A stretch of DNA of 64,000 nt from Mycteria americana (Eukaryota > Chordata > Aves > Ciconiiformes > Ciconiidae). The position numbers and the translations under genes are program-made. Location of the stretch: contig NC_134390.1 of the NCBI RefSeq assembly GCF_035582795.1, positions 1,689,560 through 1,753,559 on the forward strand, in the 5' to 3' direction. Shown here piece after piece: positions 60,501 through 64,000 of this stretch. The notes below the pieces were generated by a model. The model was not told the DNA's origin, ran no database searches, and saw only the letters and a program-made list of their open reading frames with translations. The number at the start of each line of letters is the position of its first letter. Position 1 is the stretch's first letter.

Positions 60501-63500
60501 ACTAAGCACAAACACATTCAATTGCCATCTTTATCTCATACCTCTCTGGAGTTAGCTGAACATGTTTACTACCTGAATAACTATATTTTCTGTAGTGAAC
60601 CTTGCTGATACCTTTCTACAAACAGGTACTTTTTTGACTATGTCTCAGCAGCCTTAGAGGAACAAAACTTTATTTAATATGGATTCTGTGATTTAATTTC
60701 CTCCACATGTGGGATCCAGAGTCACACCCTGGCTTTTTTTTCCTCTTCTGTAGTACAAGACAAGCAAAGAGGGCAGTGTTATGGGTGTTACAGTGTCTCG
60801 GATTGCCATGCTGTCTCACTGTCAAGCCTTGTCTCAGGCCTGCAACTATTCTGAAGGTAGGTGATGTCCCAGAAACATCAAAGGAATGAAGGTTCAGCAA
60901 CATCATTTTCAGTGGTTGCCTCTCACATTTTTAACAGCTGTCTATGAGTAACCAATACACAATAATATCTACTTAAAAAAAAAAAAAGAAAAAGTAAAAG
61001 AAAAAAATGCAGATTAATTCTCCCCCAAAAGTGAAGATTATCTGTAATCTTTTCCATCCCAAATGACATCATTTTCATTGCCATAGTGAAGAGGAATAAA
61101 AAGTGGGATTTGCATCATGTCTAGAAAGTTAACAAGTCTGTTCTGATGAGTCAAAAGGGGAGCAGATGAACCAAAAGTGGAGCGTTTTCCAATGAGCTTG
61201 TCTCCTTTCGCTGTACTGATTGCCCATTAAAATGTCTTTCCAAGCTTTTGGTCTTGATAGTGTGTGTAAATATCAAAGCACCTCTTGCATAAACTGGTTC
61301 TGTACTAGTCGCATGAGGCTTTTTCGCTAACCCAGAAATGGAGATTAGAAATTGCTGGTGGGAGTACAGGGAGTTCTGCTATAGGATATGGTTTTAGTCT
61401 GGTCTACCTTGTAAATCAAGCTAACTTATATATCCATGACTGAAACTTTATTTTTAGAGCTGTATGTCATAGTACTTTAAAATGCAGAGTTTGTCTTTTG
61501 GAAGCCATCACTTTAATTTCCATTGCTTCTGGGAGTCAGTGCTTGAATGATGTTCTCTACTCTCTTCCCCTGCTACTGCTCATGCATAATGAGGTTAAGA
61601 CCCTTTCTGTTCTGCTGATGTACATTACAGGCTGGAATGTAATTTTCTTGCAACTTTCTGGGATGTGTTCCTTCTCTTAAATTGATGTTCAGTTGTGTTA
61701 TTTTGCATAACAAGGAGCTCTGACTAGTAAAAGGTATAATCAGACAACCAAGGATCTGCACTTGCTTGCTACATGTGTACCTCTTGGAGCAGATCTGACA
61801 GATTCAAATGACAGGTTCAAACGTATGCTGATTCTGGCATAAATAATGGTCACAGCTGTCCTGGCACGTTTCACTTCAAAACTACAACTTTCTTTTCCCA
61901 GGTGAAACGATAGTGAATGTTTTGGATTTTAAGAAGGATGCAGGGTTGTGGCATGGCATTCTAACGGTGAGTTGAGCCTGTAAGGACTTTCTGAAGCATT
62001 TCATAACTCTATAATTGCAGCGTTTGAGGAGATGGTTGAGGACCATTACCCATCAAGTCAGCCATTTCTCTCCCTGCTAGATCTCTGATTCTCTGGAGGA
62101 AGTACAGAAGCATCCTCAGTAAACTTACGTGAATTCATGGTGGGGCAGTGGTTGATCGGGAGTGAGGGCGACTCCTATTCCTGCTTCATAACAGGTTTTG
62201 TGAGCCCTTTTCTAAAAATCTTTTTCTACTTTTCAGAATGTAATGAACAAACTGCATACTATCAGTGTGCCCTATTCTGTGATGAAAACCTGTCCGCTCT
62301 CATGGGTGCAGAGAGTTCATGCCCACAAAGGTACCTGTGTATGTTCCACAACTTTAGCTTGACGTTCTCAGGATAAATGAGTGAGAGGCATTAAAATCTC
62401 AAATGCTTTAGAGCCTGCCTTCTTGCTCTTCCATGCCAAATCACAAGGGCCAAAGCTCTAATTTATTTCTAAATGTGCACAAAGTCCTAATGCCATGTGA
62501 ATGTCAGCGAACTTGATGGGGACCTCATGACCTGTGTACTTGAAGCCAGGGCCTCTTATGACACCAAGAAAATAGTTGAGCACAGCAAGATCCATTGATC
62601 CCCAGTCCTCACCAAGGACATTCAGATGGTGACAATGATTTGTGCACTTTGGAGGAGGGGCTGCAATAGTGACAGACCCTGGCTCAGGTGGTGGGCAAAT
62701 GGCCTGTGTGCCACAGCAGATGCTCTTGTATGTTGGGGTTTGCTGTTACTGCATGCTCAGTTAATTAAGGCTTGCTTGCTTTAGTGAGAATTCTCTCATT
62801 TGGGAGTGTTGGAGTTGTGTATTCATATGAAAGTGACTCATGGAAAGCTTCTATTTGTCCTTATATGTCTTTTTGTGTTGGTTTGCAGCAAAAGTTGCTT
62901 TAGTCAAGTGTCGAGACTTGCACTGGGCCATGATGGCCCATCGAGACCAAAGAGATGTCAGTTTGAGTTCTCTGCGCATGCTGATTGTAACTGATGGTGC
63001 AAATCCTTGTGAGTATATACATCCTGCTGTTTTCAGGAGAGGTTTCTCAGCTAGTTGTCTCACAGGCTCAAGCTTAACTTCTTCCGAGATTTCAGTTAGG
63101 GCAGCTGTCTAGTAACACAGAGCTGTGGATTGTGGTACCTGAGCACCAGGGCAAGGGGTTTTCTGTGCTTTCGTCCTTTGAGAATGAGTTGTGAAAGATA
63201 CTGCAAAGTAAGAAATAGGAGAGTTGAATGGGGAGCTCTTGTGTGTAAAACAGAATTCTGGTAGACACAGTGAGATTGGTTTTAAATTGCTCACAGGCGA
63301 TAAGGTAAAGGCTTTTAAAGAGAACTTCGAAGGGGAAAAAATCCCCAGAAGAATCTGCAAGGAATGCTGTTAGTGAAAAGGCTTAAAGAATGTTTGTCTA
63401 GATGGCACCAACTGGAAGGGATACTTGGAATACCGTTAGACCTGTTTTGATTATGCATGCCGCATGGAAACAGACCCTACATATGTGCGCTAATTGTTGG

Positions 63501-63910
63501 AGGTTTGGAAAGTATTTTAAGCCTGTTGTTGTACTGTGAGCATGTAACAAATCTGAAGCAAATTGGGGGAGAAAAGCAGACTTGTTCAAGAGAATACGCC
63601 TGTTCCCAAGTCACATTCAGTAAGCACTTAAGCTCCTTTGTGGCTGGTATCTTGGAAGATGCTACCTGGAGTTTTTAGAAGTGATACAGTATATATACTC
63701 TGTAAATATACTGCACTTATTTCTAGGTTATTTTACAGACAGTTTTTAAAATCAAATTATGTAAAGTCATAGTGGCGTATTTTCTTTCTTTCCAGGGTCT
63801 GTTTCTTCATGTGATGCCTTCCTGAGCTTGTTTCAGAGCCATGGGCTTAAACCAGAGGCAATTTGTCCATGTGCCACATCTCCAGAAGCGATGACTATTG
63901 CAATACGGAG
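11908..63910 (+). CDS. DIP2B: DIP2B, disco-interacting protein 2 homolog B, N-terminal 679 residues (17 exons, 3' end outside window)
   Basis: Seventeen exons join without a frame error and give 679 complete codons plus two bases of the next. The product is nearly identical to mammalian DIP2B over most of its length. In order it has a DMAP1-binding N-terminal domain (roughly residues 10-120), a Ser/Thr-rich linker with NRSIQGSSTSSSASS and MHKGSNRSSLMDTADG, KIQQLLNTLKRPKRPPLKEF, and the start of the first adenylate-forming FAAL-like domain (from about residue 320). DIP2 proteins have two such domains and are linked to acyl-CoA/diacylglycerol metabolism and neurite development. Human DIP2B is associated with the FRA12A CGG-repeat fragile site. 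The paralogues DIP2A and DIP2C are the alternatives. The start of the protein and the LARP4 neighbour favour DIP2B. Confidence 0.96.
12083..12260 (+). repeat. Degenerate GTGTGAGGGGGC(C/T)GGG tandem repeat
   Basis: Roughly 20-nt G-rich units recur: GTGTGAGGGGGCTGGG, GTGTGAGGGGGCTGTGAGG, TGTGAGGGGGCCGGGAG, GTGTGAGGGGCTCC and GTGTGAGGAGGCCGGGA. They lie just downstream of exon 1 on the coding strand. Their strong G-over-C skew favours R-loops and G-quadruplexes. Confidence 0.7.
16102..16223 (+). other. Candidate alternative terminal exon in DIP2B intron 1
   Basis: The acceptor CTCTGTCTGCAG ends at 16101. Joined to exon 1 (phase 1), the sequence reads on for 40 codons (EESFVLGFSEAEEIARMVAC, then VEKVVSAKQL and KPGLKASQIG) to TAG at 16221-16223. 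The amino-acid pattern looks helical, but no family is recognised. An ATTAAA lies near 16424. This is compatible with chance. Confidence 0.15.
16369..16490 (-). mobile_element. Possible MIR-like SINE fossil
   Basis: TTTTTTATAGGTTAAGTAGCTGAAGCACAGAA and GGGTCAAAGGAAGTAATTG resemble, with decay, the reverse complement of the MIR core (acagatgagg-aactgaggcacaga-ggttaagtaact). The match is partial. Confidence 0.35.
19970..20060 (+). mobile_element. Possible tRNA-derived SINE head (MIR-like)
   Basis: GATAAAGCACCAGATTGAG and TTGGTTTCAGGTCCTATCC keep the spacing and B-box-like GGTTTCAGGTCC of a tRNA-derived SINE such as MIR. The element is highly diverged. Confidence 0.35.
20788..20808. repeat. C-rich tract (C9 AT C10)
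   Basis: Two long C runs are separated by AT. The tract is low complexity, prone to sequencing and length errors, and could form an i-motif or, on the opposite strand, a G-quadruplex. Confidence 0.85.
21630..21745 (-). mobile_element. MIR SINE fossil (reverse orientation)
   Basis: The sequence GCCGAGATGCACAGAGGTGA, then GAGTTGCTCAGTCACACAAA, CGGCAGCAGAGCCAGG and AGATCTGAAACC follows the reverse complement of the MIR consensus. That order is aactgaggcacagagaggtt, aagtaacttgcccaaggtca, cacagctagtaagtggcaga, gccgggattcgaaccc. This is the clearest transposon fossil in the window. Confidence 0.7.
25842..25860. repeat. C19 homopolymer
   Basis: Nineteen consecutive C residues in DIP2B intron 1. 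The length is likely polymorphic or poorly determined by sequencing. Confidence 0.9.
27457..27503 (+). other. Cryptic exon candidate with strong splice sites in DIP2B intron 1
   Basis: The acceptor TTGTCTCTCCAG ends at 27456 and the donor AAA|GTGAGT starts at 27504. Spliced from exon 1 it would read Gly-Thr-stop, so inclusion would be a poison exon. No transcript evidence is available. Confidence 0.2.
31960..32060 (+). mobile_element. Possible MIR 3' fragment
   Basis: TTTTTTCTGTAAAACGGGAGTGACATCC followed by GGTACTACCTCTTTGGG resembles the MIR tail order (cctcatctgtaaaatggggataat then gtacctacctca). The match is partial. Confidence 0.35.
32110..32139. repeat. T-rich tract
   Basis: An almost pure T run with a single C interruption, within DIP2B intron 1. 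Confidence 0.85.
39228..39250. repeat. T23 homopolymer
   Basis: Twenty-three T residues followed by AAAAGC in DIP2B intron 1. Confidence 0.9.
41720..41791 (+). CDS. DIP2B: DIP2B exon 2
   Basis: The acceptor is ccttggttttag and the donor is gtaggt at 41792. The exon is 72 nt with phase-1 junctions on both sides. It completes the Gly codon from exon 1 and encodes DITQKGYEKKRAKLLAPYVP followed by QTQ. The mammalian counterpart reads DITQKGYEKKRSKLLSPYSPQTQ. It is part of the DMAP1-binding domain (residues 30-53), and the basic GYEKKRAKLL helix is typical of this fold. Confidence 0.97.
43780..43880 (-). mobile_element. Possible MIR-like fragment
   Basis: GTCTCCATTTCATAGATGTGAAATGAGATGAAGG resembles the reverse-complement MIR segment atccccattttacagatgaggaaactgagg. 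Flanking similarity is weak. Confidence 0.4.
45334..45385 (+). repeat. T23 plus pyrimidine tract ending in TTTCAG
   Basis: The T23 (45334-45356) is followed by CCTCCTTTGCCCCCTCCCCCATCTTTCAG. This gives a 52-nt polypyrimidine tract with an acceptor-like end but no good downstream donor. It looks like a decoy acceptor. Confidence 0.75.
46059..46080. repeat. 11-bp tandem duplication
   Basis: AGGATAATGTA occurs twice in direct tandem without mismatch. Confidence 0.9.
47561..47675 (-). mobile_element. MIR SINE fossil (reverse orientation)
   Basis: CTTGAGGCACTTGCCTTAAG, ACCACACACTAAGAAAGTGG, TATAACTGGAATTAGACTCC and AGGATT follow the reverse complement of the MIR core in order and spacing. They correspond to the ctgaggcac, ggtcacacagctagtaagtgg and cagagccgggattcgaaccc segments. 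Confidence 0.65.
48794..48817. repeat. A11G13 purine tract
   Basis: Eleven A residues followed by thirteen G residues, about 90 nt upstream of DIP2B exon 3. The tract is length-unstable and able to form a G-quadruplex or triplex. Confidence 0.9.
48910..49053 (+). CDS. DIP2B: DIP2B exon 3 with Ser repeat
   Basis: The acceptor is ctgttttccag and the donor is gtaagg. The exon is 144 nt, phase 1 to 1. It encodes VDPALQKESRTQMPVPSATP, then ASASSSSSSSKFHRGRSGG and ARDERYRS. Mammalian DIP2B has QTPAPSAAQTSAPSKYHRTRSGGARDERYRS here, so the uninterrupted run of seven Ser is an expansion relative to human. The codons are a (TCATCC)3 hexanucleotide repeat at 48984-49001. The conserved RSGGARDERYRS block confirms the exon. 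Confidence 0.96.
49054..50496 (+). other. DIP2B: DIP2B intron 3
   Basis: A 1.4-kb intron from gtaagg to atcttgcag. It contains a G/T-rich tract followed by T17A11 at 50235-50327. Nothing else is recognised. Confidence 0.9.
50235..50327. repeat. G/T-rich tract with T17A11 palindrome
   Basis: Runs of T and G alternate (TTTTGTTTTGTTTGGGGG, TTTTTTTGGGTTTTTGGGG), then T17 (50300-50316) joins A11 (50317-50327). On the + strand this could form a G-quadruplex next to an A:T hairpin. Confidence 0.85.
50497..50622 (+). CDS. DIP2B: DIP2B exon 4
   Basis: The acceptor is tccatcttgcag and the donor is gttagg (a less common gtta start). The exon is 126 nt, phase 1 to 1. It encodes DIHTEAVQAALAKHKEQKMA, then LPMPTKRRSTFVQSPADACT and PP, identical to mammalian DIP2B as recalled. 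It is the end of the DMAP1-binding region (residues 102-143). The KRRS and FVQSP sites look like basophilic and proline-directed kinase targets (inference). Confidence 0.97.
50623..52358 (+). other. DIP2B: DIP2B intron 4
   Basis: A 1.7-kb intron from gttagg to cttccacacag. It holds a three-copy 18-bp direct repeat around GAATTCATATCTC (51258-51312). Nothing else is recognised. Confidence 0.9.
51258..51312. repeat. Three 18-bp direct repeats (GAATTCAT core)
   Basis: Units begin at 51258 (CGAATTCATCTG), 51277 (TGAATTCATATCTCATTG) and 51295 (TGAATTCATATCTCTCGG). The last two are nearly identical. Confidence 0.8.
52359..52571 (+). CDS. DIP2B: DIP2B exon 5, Ser-rich linker
   Basis: The acceptor is ctgcttccacacag and the donor is gtagga. 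The exon is 213 nt, phase 1 to 1. It encodes TSSASEDEGSLRRQAALSAA, LHQSLQNAESWINRSIQGSS, TSSSASSTLSHGEGKGTSGS and LADVFANTRI. It is nearly identical to mammalian DIP2B (residues 144-214). The acidic/Ser SASEDEGS and LRRQAALSAAL segments suggest a phosphorylated linker. HQSLQ replaces the mammalian QQSLQ. Confidence 0.97.
53918..53948 (+). repeat. T23 tract plus CTCCTTAG decoy acceptor
   Basis: An unbroken T23 runs directly into CTCCTTAG, an ideal polypyrimidine-AG combination, far from any annotated exon. Confidence 0.85.
54570..54600 (+). repeat. T27 tract plus ACAG decoy acceptor
   Basis: The longest T run of the window ends in ACAG, 321 nt upstream of the real exon 6 acceptor. Use in phase 1 would reach a stop within about a dozen codons. 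Confidence 0.85.
54922..55065 (+). CDS. DIP2B: DIP2B exon 6
   Basis: The acceptor is gccttttttag and the donor is gtatgg. The exon is 144 nt, phase 1 to 1. It encodes NFSVPPDVTATTSSSSARPA, VIDLPPSGIVKGMHKGSNRS and SLMDTAD. The Ser run is shorter than in mammals (four Ser here), while VKGMHKGSNRSSLMDTAD is unchanged. It covers residues 215-262 of the linker. The invariant block is likely a docking or phosphorylation site (inference). Confidence 0.97.
55066..55892 (+). other. DIP2B: DIP2B intron 6
   Basis: An 827-nt intron from gtatgg to cccctccag-like ctttccctccag. It contains a two-copy 36-bp tandem duplication at 55184-55255. Confidence 0.9.
55184..55255. repeat. Two-copy 36-bp tandem duplication
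   Basis: GTTATGGCGTTAGCATTAAC plus 16 more nt (55184-55219) is followed by GTTATGACATTGGCATTAAC plus 16 nt (55220-55255). Most differences are CpG-type transitions, suggesting an old duplication with one copy more decayed. Confidence 0.9.
55893..56012 (+). CDS. DIP2B: DIP2B exon 7
   Basis: The acceptor is tttccctccag and the donor is gtaata. The exon is 120 nt, phase 1 to 1. It encodes VPVSSRVSTKIQQLLNTLKR, PKRPPLKEFFVDDFEEIVE. It is a near-invariant DIP2 segment just before the first adenylation domain (residues 263-302). I recall Ser in place of Phe in human DIP2B (VDDSEEIVE), whereas Phe at this position is the DIP2A/C-like state. This was not checked by alignment. Confidence 0.97.
56013..56624 (+). 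other. DIP2B: DIP2B intron 7
   Basis: A 612-nt intron bounded by gtaata and attttcttcag. AT-rich, with no feature recognised. Confidence 0.9.
56625..56822 (+). CDS. DIP2B: DIP2B exon 8, start of first adenylate-forming domain
   Basis: The acceptor is gattttcttcag and the donor is gtgagt. The exon is 198 nt, phase 1 to 1. It encodes PQPDPNQPKPEGRQMTPVKG, EPLGVVCNWPPALEAALQRW, GTTQAKCPCLTALDVTGKPV and YTLTY. From about residue 320 this is the N-terminal subdomain of a FAAL/AMP-binding domain: the ALQRWG helix, then the TALD-x-TGKPVYTLTYG strand pair corresponding to the 'TYxEL' region of acyl-AMP ligases. Confidence 0.97.
57058..57149 (+). CDS. DIP2B: DIP2B exon 9
   Basis: The acceptor is tgtgttctag and the donor is gtaatg. 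The exon is 92 nt, entering at phase 1 and leaving at phase 0. It encodes KLWSRSLKLAYTLLNKLGTK and NEPVLKPGDR. KLWSRSLKLAYTLL is the helix after the 'TY' strand, and LKPGDR is the conserved turn leading into the next strand of AMP-binding enzymes. It is identical to mammalian DIP2B as recalled (residues 369-399). This is the first exon whose skipping would shift the frame. Confidence 0.97.
57150..57652 (+). other. DIP2B: DIP2B intron 9
   Basis: A 503-nt intron from gtaatg to gaattgtag. A chance open frame (57293-57556) has no recognisable similarity. Confidence 0.9.
57653..57763 (+). CDS. DIP2B: DIP2B exon 10
   Basis: The acceptor is tgtgaattgtag and the donor is gtaacg. The exon is 111 nt (37 codons), phase 0 to 0. 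It encodes VALVYPNNDPVMFMVAFYGC and LLAEVIPVPIEVPLTRK. This is the A2-like core of the adenylation domain: hydrophobic strand VALVYPNND, helix FMVAFYGCLLAEVIPVPI, a pattern shared by FAALs. Mammalian DIP2B has the same residues. Confidence 0.97.
57764..59246 (+). other. DIP2B: DIP2B intron 10
   Basis: A 1.5-kb intron from gtaacg to cttccctcag. Nothing else recognised. Confidence 0.9.
59247..59370 (+). CDS. DIP2B: DIP2B exon 11
   Basis: The acceptor is cttcttccctcag and the donor is gttaga. The exon is 124 nt, phase 0 to 1. It encodes DAGGQQIGFLLGSCGIALAL, TTEVCLKGLPKTQNGEIVQF and K. It is the strand-helix unit in which FAALs carry their specific insertion. GQQIGFLLGSCGIALAL and KGLPKTQNGEIVQFKGWP are DIP2 signatures. 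The donor begins GTTAGA, a weaker-than-usual 5' splice site like that of exon 4. Confidence 0.97.
59371..59899 (+). other. DIP2B: DIP2B intron 11
   Basis: A 529-nt intron from gttaga to tggctctag. A G8 run lies near 59458. Nothing else recognised. Confidence 0.9.
59900..60009 (+). CDS. DIP2B: DIP2B exon 12
   Basis: The acceptor is ttttggctctag and the donor is gtaagt. The exon is 110 nt, phase 1 to 0. It encodes WPRLKWVVTDSKYLSKSPKD, WQPNISAAGTEPAYIE. WPRLKWVVTDS is the strand before the A3 loop. EPAYIE leads into the nucleotide-binding loop on the next exon, as in 'AFLQYTSGSTG' of canonical acyl-AMP ligases. Differences from human are conservative (KSPKD for KPPKD, PNISAAG for PHISPAG). Confidence 0.97.
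60010..60753 (+). other. DIP2B: DIP2B intron 12
   Basis: A 744-nt intron from gtaagt to cttctgtag. Nothing else recognised. Confidence 0.9.
60754..60856 (+). CDS. DIP2B: DIP2B exon 13, degenerate A3 (ATP-loop) motif
   Basis: The acceptor is tcctcttctgtag and the donor is gtaggt. The exon is 103 nt, phase 0 to 1. It encodes YKTSKEGSVMGVTVSRIAML and SHCQALSQACNYSE (residues 515-548). YKTSKEGSVMGV sits where AMP-forming enzymes carry YTSG(S/T)TGxPKGV. Only the outer Tyr, the seventh-position Gly and the final Gly-Val persist, so the Lys and most of the glycine loop are missing. IAML replaces the mammalian LAML. Confidence 0.97.
60857..61901 (+). other. DIP2B: DIP2B intron 13
   Basis: A 1.05-kb intron from gtaggt to cttttcccag. 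It has an A-rich tract at 60974-61007. Nothing else recognised. Confidence 0.9.
61902..61966 (+). CDS. DIP2B: DIP2B exon 14, A4-like motif
   Basis: The acceptor is tttcttttcccag and the donor is gtgagt. The exon is 65 nt, phase 1 to 0. It encodes ETIVNVLDFKKDAGLWHGIL and T (residues 549-570). FKKDAGLWHG aligns with the A4 motif (Y/F)HDMGLxxG of FAALs: the His is replaced by Lys while Asp and Gly-Leu remain. GILT replaces GMFA of mammalian DIP2B. Confidence 0.96.
62237..62330 (+). CDS. DIP2B: DIP2B exon 15
   Basis: The acceptor is ctacttttcag and the donor is gtacct. The exon is 94 nt, phase 0 to 1. It encodes NVMNKLHTISVPYSVMKTCP and LSWVQRVHAHK (residues 571-601). In FAALs this is the segment after A4 that forms the acyl pocket wall. 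CPLSWVQRVHAHKAKVALVK is a DIP2 signature. One conservative change (KLHTIS for KMHTIS) separates it from mammals. Confidence 0.97.
62331..62888 (+). other. DIP2B: DIP2B intron 15
   Basis: A 558-nt intron from gtacct to tggtttgcag. Nothing else recognised. Confidence 0.9.
62889..63008 (+). CDS. DIP2B: DIP2B exon 16
   Basis: The acceptor is tgttggtttgcag and the donor is gtgagt. The exon is 120 nt, phase 1 to 1. It encodes KVALVKCRDLHWAMMAHRDQ, RDVSLSSLRMLIVTDGANP (residues 602-641). LSSLRMLIVTDGANPW is the counterpart of the 'LRxxxxGAEPV' strand before A5 in FAALs. Nothing differs from the mammalian protein as recalled. Confidence 0.97.
63009..63795 (+). other. DIP2B: DIP2B intron 16
   Basis: A 787-nt intron from gtgagt to ctttctttccag. 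A TGTAAATA lies near 63702. Nothing else recognised. Confidence 0.9.
63796..63910 (+). CDS. DIP2B: DIP2B exon 17, A5-like motif (last exon in window)
   Basis: The acceptor is ttctttctttccag and the donor is gtaatg at 63911. The exon is 115 nt, phase 1 to 2. It encodes SVSSCDAFLSLFQSHGLKPE, AICPCATSPEAMTIAIR (residues 642-679). CPCATSPEAMT occupies the A5 position, where FAALs have PCYGLAEAT. The aromatic Tyr and the GLA are lost, and the Glu-Ala pair is kept. The rest of this domain and the second adenylation domain lie beyond the window. Confidence 0.96.
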
Positions 63911-64000
63911 GTAATGGGCGTTCAGCATTGCGGTCTATTTGCTAGATTAAGTGATCCAGGCTGAGGTTTGTTCACACATCGGTTGGTCATAGTTGACTTA
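63911..64000 (+). other. DIP2B: DIP2B intron 17 (partial)
   Basis: The donor gtaatg opens an intron that runs past the window end. Ninety bases with no feature. Confidence 0.9.

Noticed and set aside
1..64000. Search for tRNA, rRNA, CRISPR arrays, insertion sequences, operons or viral genes
   Set aside because: None seen. The window is intron-rich vertebrate DNA with two host genes and no repeat-spacer structure or recognisable retroviral coding sequence.

Overview
The window is vertebrate nuclear DNA, most likely from a bird. Two multi-exon genes lie head-to-tail on the + strand with GT-AG introns. Their spliced products can be followed codon by codon and read as close relatives of vertebrate LARP4 and DIP2B, which are also neighbours on human chromosome 12q13. 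The bird assignment is an inference. Introns are much shorter than the mammalian ones, no Alu, B1 or L1 elements are recognisable, only a few decayed MIR-like SINE fossils are seen, and T/G-rich tracts of a kind common in bird introns recur. Another sauropsid is possible.

Layout. Positions 1-3092 are a LARP4 intron, holding a candidate 27-nt microexon at 966-992. Positions 3093-6271 carry the last six coding exons of LARP4 (355 complete codons plus the stop), ending at TAA 6269-6271. A long LARP4 3' UTR runs to a poly(A) signal at 10903-10908. A short intergenic stretch and a CpG-island promoter (about 11390-12330) follow, with DIP2B exon 1 (ATG at 11908) inside the island. A 29.7-kb first intron (11996-41719) separates exon 1 from exon 2. 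Exons 2-17 lie between 41720 and 63910, and the gene continues past the window. The 17 exons sum to 2039 coding nt, or 679 complete codons of a protein of about 1,570 residues. They cover the DMAP1-binding region, the Ser-rich linker and about two thirds of the first adenylate-forming (FAAL-like) domain.

How the genes work. LARP4 is a cytoplasmic poly(A)- and PABP-associated La-related protein that stabilises mRNAs. DIP2B is a large protein of the DIP2 family, with tandem fatty-acyl-AMP-ligase-like domains and links to lipid metabolism and neuronal development. They are neighbours and no joint function is implied. Every exon junction was checked for reading-frame continuity. All DIP2B introns 1-8 are phase 1, so exons 2-8 are each skippable without a frameshift.

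No bacterial-type features, CRISPR arrays, rRNA, tRNA or recognisable viral sequence were found. The most unusual observations are the candidate LARP4 microexon, an exact GTCACGTGAC (CLEAR/E-box) palindrome and an 18-codon uORF in the DIP2B promoter/5' UTR, and the degenerate ATP-binding motifs of the first DIP2B adenylation domain.
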